Made by a program: the position numbers and the translations under genes. This document shows positions 51,766 to 54,612 of a stretch of DNA of 54,612 bases, piece by piece (the first letter of the stretch is position 1; each line of letters begins with the position of its first letter). Source of the stretch: an uncultured Collinsella sp. (GTDB lineage: Bacteria; Actinomycetota; Coriobacteriia; Coriobacteriales; Coriobacteriaceae); NCBI GenBank assembly GCA_902490365.1, contig CABUDQ010000006.1, positions 1 to 54,612 on the forward strand. Reading direction: 5' to 3'. The notes under the pieces were generated by a model that worked only from the letters and a program-made list of their open reading frames with translations, was not told the DNA's origin and did not search any database.

Positions 51766-52704
51766 ATGGTGCAGGGCGCCAAACATATGAAGAGCAATAA
51801 CGCCGCGGACAACGGCGGCTCAAGCCCTCAGCCCAAACCTCAACCAAAGCCCAAGCGCCGTCGCAAGCGACTGCCGCGCTGGGCCGACCGTCTCATCACC
51901 ATCGTCATCATCCTTATTGGCGTGGGCCTTATGACCTGGCCGTGGATTTTGGACCGGCTCGAGGCCTCGGGCGTGTTCAACCAAATCAGCACGGTGTCCA
52001 GCACCGTGGACGCGCTATCTGCCGAGGAGCGCGAGCGCATTCTGCTCCAGGCTCGCTCCTTTAACGAGCAGCTGGCGGGCGAGGCCACCGAGCTCCCCGC
52101 CGACCAGATTGAGCCCTACGCTCAGCAGCTCATCTTTGACCGCGACCCCATGATGAGCTGGGTCGAGATCCCCTCCATCGACGTGAGCATGCCCATCTAC
52201 CACGGCACGAGCGAGGAAGTCCTTATGGCCGGCGTCGGCCACCTGGAGGGCACGAGCCTGCCGGTGGGCGGCGCCTCGACGCATTGCGTACTCACCGCGC
52301 ACTCGGGCATGCGCAACCTGAGCATGTTCGACGACATCCACTCGCTGGAGCCCGGCGACCTGGTGCTGCTGCACACCATGAACAAGACGCTCGCCTATAA
52401 GATGGTGGACTCCGAGGTGGTGCTGCCCGAGGAGATGGAGTCGCTGACCATCGAGCCCGGCGCCGACAAGGTGACGCTCGTCACCTGCACGCCCTACGGC
52501 GTGAACGACCATCGCCTGCTGGTGCATTGCGTGCGCACCAAGTACAACAAGAAGGACGTCGACAAGCAAAAATCACTGGCCGGCCGCCACTGGGGCAAGC
52601 GCGAGTTTGCCGTGCTCATCGTGGTCGTAGCCATTGTGCTGTTGCTGCTGGACATCGTGATCCACGCGGTCCGCAAGCACCGCAAGGCTAAAGCCTCGGC
52701 ATAG
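51766..52704 (+). CDS. Class C-type pilus sortase
   Basis: A 312-residue membrane transpeptidase that joins pilin subunits through their LPxTG-like motifs. A basic, Pro-rich cytoplasmic tail (1-40) precedes the first transmembrane helix (about 44-65). The sortase fold has the catalytic His in LTAHSGM (about 180), Cys in VTCTPYG (about 242) and Arg in NDHRLLVH. A second transmembrane helix near the C-terminus (about 282-303) is typical of class C. DRDPMMSW (about 124) may be a lid-like motif. It is the likely polymerase for the three surface proteins upstream. Confidence 0.93.
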   Translation: MVQGAKHMKSNNAADNGGSSPQPKPQPKPKRRRKRLPRWADRLITIVIILIGVGLMTWPWILDRLEASGVFNQISTVSSTVDALSAEERERILLQARSFNEQLAGEATELPADQIEPYAQQLIFDRDPMMSWVEIPSIDVSMPIYHGTSEEVLMAGVGHLEGTSLPVGGASTHCVLTAHSGMRNLSMFDDIHSLEPGDLVLLHTMNKTLAYKMVDSEVVLPEEMESLTIEPGADKVTLVTCTPYGVNDHRLLVHCVRTKYNKKDVDKQKSLAGRHWGKREFAVLIVVVAIVLLLLDIVIHAVRKHRKAKASA

Positions 52705-52716
52705 GACATTCTTCAG

Positions 52717-52756
52717 AACCGCCACAATGGCGACAGGCACCTCTGTGGTGGTCGGG
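52717..52756 (+). repeat. Repeat family 1, diverged copy
   Basis: ACCGCCACAATGGCGACAGG then CACCTCTGTGGTGGT: arms and centre recognisable with several changes, 13 bp after the sortase stop. Confidence 0.65.
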
Positions 52757-52764
52757 ATTTCCAA

Positions 52765-52823
52765 ACCATCACAACATTCGATAAAAATCTCGTTTTTGGC
52801 GAAAAGCGTCGAATGTTGTGATG
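52765..52823. repeat. Repeat family 2 palindrome, copy 4
   Basis: Arms 52765-52781 and 52809-52823, the outermost pairs lost. The centre is inverted relative to copies 1 and 2. Directly follows a family 1 copy, as at 41.7-41.8 kb. Confidence 0.8.
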
Positions 52824-53028
52824 CTTTTCGTTGCGGTCGGGATGGCTTTCGTTGTGGGTGACGCGGTTTTAGCTGTGGGCGGGACAGTTTCGCTGCAGAA
52901 CCGCCAGCCCGCAGCCTGCCAACCGCCGCCCTCGTTACGTTTTCGCTGCATTTGGGTAAAGCACCTGCTCCAAGCGGCGTTGCCCTGTATACTAGAGCGG
53001 TTTAACTGTTATGCGGAAGGGAGCGCCT

Positions 53029-53340
53029 ATGGCACTCAGCGAGAAAGACGTGCGCGGCATCGCCGAGTACGCAAAGATCGCACTGACCGATGACGAGCTC
53101 ACCCAGATGACGTCCTACATGAACGACGCCGTCCAGATGCTCGAGCCCGTCTTGCAATATGACTTGCCCGACGTGGAGCCCACGTTCCATCCCATCGGAA
53201 GCCTGTCCAACGTGATGGGCGACGACCTGCGCGAGCCCGAGCGCGACCTGCCGCTCGACGTCGCGCTCGAAAACGCCGGCAGCGCGCGCGACCGCTACTT
53301 CCGCGTGCCGTCCATTTTGGGAGAGGGGGAGAGCGAGTAA
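53029..53340 (+). CDS. gatC: Asp-tRNA(Asn)/Glu-tRNA(Gln) amidotransferase subunit C
   Basis: A 103-residue GatC, the belt-like subunit that holds GatA to GatB. It has the family opening LSEKDVRGIAEYAKIALTDDEL and a Pro-rich middle segment (LPDVEPTFHPI). It ends with the conserved RDRYFRVPSIL. The ATG at 53029 follows GGAAGGGA, with a TATACT box about 36 bp upstream. Its stop overlaps the gatA start (TAATG). The amidotransferase converts misacylated tRNAs to Asn-tRNA and/or Gln-tRNA. Confidence 0.95.
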   Translation: MALSEKDVRGIAEYAKIALTDDELTQMTSYMNDAVQMLEPVLQYDLPDVEPTFHPIGSLSNVMGDDLREPERDLPLDVALENAGSARDRYFRVPSILGEGESE

Positions 53341-54612
53341 TGGCGCAGAGCTTCGATTCCCTTACCGCCGCCCAGATCGCCGCGGGCGTTTCTGCCGGCG
53401 ACTTTACCGCTACCGAGGTGGCCCAGGCCTCCCTTGCCGCCATCGAGGCGCGCGAGGGCGGGGTCCAGGCATTCCTGCAGGTGGCGCCCGAGCTTGCGCT
53501 CGAGGCCGCTGCGCGCGTGGATGCCGACCGTGCCGCAGGCAAGCCGCTGCCCCCGCTTGCGGGCGTGCCGCTAGCCATCAAGGACAACATGAACCTCGTG
53601 GGCACGCGCACCACCTGCGCTTCCCGCATGCTTGGGGACTACCAGAGCGTCTACACCGCCACCTGTGTCCAGCGCATGCTCGACGCCGGCTGCCTGCCCA
53701 TGGGCAAGGCCAACATGGATGAGTTTGCCTTTGGCAGCTCCACCGAGAGCTCGGCGTTCCACCGCACCAACAACCCCTGGGATACCGAACGCGTGCCCGG
53801 CGGCTCCTCGGGCGGCTCCGCTGCCGCCGTCGCCGCGGGCGAGGTCGCGCTCTCGCTGGGCTCGGACACCGGCGGCTCCATTCGCCAGCCGGCGTCGCTG
53901 TGCGGCGTGGTGGGCTTTAAGCCCACGTATGGCGCCGTGAGCCGTTACGGCGTGGTTGCCTTTGGCTCGTCGCTCGACCAGGTGGGGCCCTTTGGCCGCA
54001 CGGTCGAGGATGTCGCGCTGGCCATGAACGCGCTTACCGGCGCGGGCCACGATCCGTACGACTGCACGAGCCAGGATTGCGCCGTCGACTTTACCGAGCA
54101 TCTCAACGACAGCATCGAGGGCAAGCGCGTGGGCATCATCCCCGCGTTTATGGAGGCCGAGGGTCTGACGCCCGAGGTCAAGGCCGCTGTTCAGCGCGCC
54201 GCCCAGGAGCTGCAGAACCAGGGCGCCGAGCTGGTCGAGGTCGACCTGCCGCACCTGGATGCCGCCATCGCTGCCTACTACGTCATCGGTCCGGCCGAGG
54301 CGTTCTCCAACCTGGCTCGCTTTGACGGCATTCGCTACGGCTATCAGGAGGAGGGCTGCGCCAACCTGTCCGACCAGAGCTCGCTTTCGCGCGCCCACGG
54401 CTTTGGCGCCGAGGCCAAGCGCCGTCAGATGCTCGGCGCCTACCTGCTGAGCTCGGGCGTGTACGACAAGTACTACTACGCTGCGCAAAAGGCCCGCACG
54501 CTCATCACGCGGGACTACGATGCCGCGTATGCCAAGGTGGACACCATCCTCATGCCCGCCTCGCCGCGCACGGCCTTTAAGTTTGGCGAGATCAGCGACC
54601 CCACGCAGATGT
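53340..54612 (+). CDS. gatA: Asp-tRNA(Asn)/Glu-tRNA(Gln) amidotransferase subunit A (3' cut by window)
   Basis: The first 424 codons of GatA, the amidase that frees ammonia from glutamine; full proteins are about 480-500 residues. The amidase-signature triad is intact: Lys in LAIKDNMNLVGTRTT (about 80), cis-Ser in GGSSGGSAAAVAAGE (about 155-165) and nucleophile Ser in GSDTGGSIRQPAS (about 180). It overlaps the gatC stop by one base and is open to the last base. gatB probably follows outside the window. Confidence 0.95.
   Translation, partial: MAQSFDSLTAAQIAAGVSAGDFTATEVAQASLAAIEAREGGVQAFLQVAPELALEAAARVDADRAAGKPLPPLAGVPLAIKDNMNLVGTRTTCASRMLGDYQSVYTATCVQRMLDAGCLPMGKANMDEFAFGSSTESSAFHRTNNPWDTERVPGGSSGGSAAAVAAGEVALSLGSDTGGSIRQPASLCGVVGFKPTYGAVSRYGVVAFGSSLDQVGPFGRTVEDVALAMNALTGAGHDPYDCTSQDCAVDFTEHLNDSIEGKRVGIIPAFMEAEGLTPEVKAAVQRAAQELQNQGAELVEVDLPHLDAAIAAYYVIGPAEAFSNLARFDGIRYGYQEEGCANLSDQSSLSRAHGFGAEAKRRQMLGAYLLSSGVYDKYYYAAQKARTLITRDYDAAYAKVDTILMPASPRTAFKFGEISDPTQM

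Noticed and set aside
1..54612. tRNA or rRNA genes
   Set aside because: I looked for T-loop GGTTCGA/GTTCAAAT patterns with cloverleaf pairing and for rRNA signatures and found none I could support; a tRNAscan run would settle it.

Overview
The window reads as a piece of a high-GC Gram-positive chromosome from the Coriobacteriia, most likely a Collinsella-like gut actinobacterium. This is inferred from GC-rich codon use, an LPxTG-type pilus operon with its sortase, gatC/gatA beside a bacterial-type AspRS, a duplicated feoA before feoB, and PTS sugar genes. No rRNA, tRNA or CRISPR array was recognised. The first 47 bases match the end of the Illumina TruSeq/P5 adapter, so the left edge is a contig end with untrimmed adapter, not genome.

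Layout. 0.3-3.3 kb (minus strand): serB, larB, a LarC lacking its C-terminal domain, and a TetR regulator. 3.5-5.8 kb: aspS and an HPr-like protein with Asp at the position of regulatory Ser46. 5.9-9.3 kb: iron uptake (feoA, feoA, feoB, Cys-rich partner) with repeated GTTAG/CTAAC motifs. 9.4-11.4 kb: Old Yellow Enzyme-type flavin/FeS oxidoreductase. 11.5-13.0 kb: an IS3-family element inside a terminator hairpin. 13.1-14.1 kb: a 5'-truncated AlbA/RecG-like regulator. 14.7-17.4 kb: GntR and LacI regulators and a MNT/HEPN toxin-antitoxin pair whose antitoxin carries an N-terminal RelB/DinJ-like domain. 17.5-19.6 kb: a divergent glutamine synthetase and an orphan OmpR-type regulator. 19.8-23.9 kb: HtrA protease, DNA ligase and a 59-residue overlapping ORF. 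24-29.3 kb: MATE exporter divergent from a heterodimeric ABC exporter. 29.5-33.2 kb: a nuclease-fold-like unknown, moaA and a MoaC-MobB fusion. 34.0-35.5 kb: a second, frameshifted IS3 element, again in a terminator-like hairpin. 35.7-40.2 kb: LicT antiterminator, beta-glucoside PTS and 6-phospho-beta-glucosidase. 40.4-42.8 kb: MFS transporter and HAD phosphatase. 43.2-52.7 kb: pilus locus of three sorted surface proteins and a class C-type sortase, with an unrelated winged-helix gene between. 53.0 kb to the end: gatC and partial gatA.

Four signals stand out. (1) Three ~160-bp intergenic elements (14377, 38213, 38501) share a central motif ending CTACCTGCGGTTTT and are bounded by long inverted repeats whose sequence differs between elements while self-complementarity is kept. 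This pattern suggests a structured RNA or hairpin element. (2) Both IS3 copies sit in the loop of a terminator-like hairpin. (3) The large pilus adhesin is out of frame at a G7 tract just after its signal peptide; G6 would restore it, suggesting phase variation. (4) The RelB-MNT/HEPN pair combines modules from two toxin-antitoxin classes. Two further families of short palindromic repeats lie just downstream of many stop codons and probably act as terminators.

All family assignments rest on motifs read by eye. No alignment, structure prediction or database search was run.
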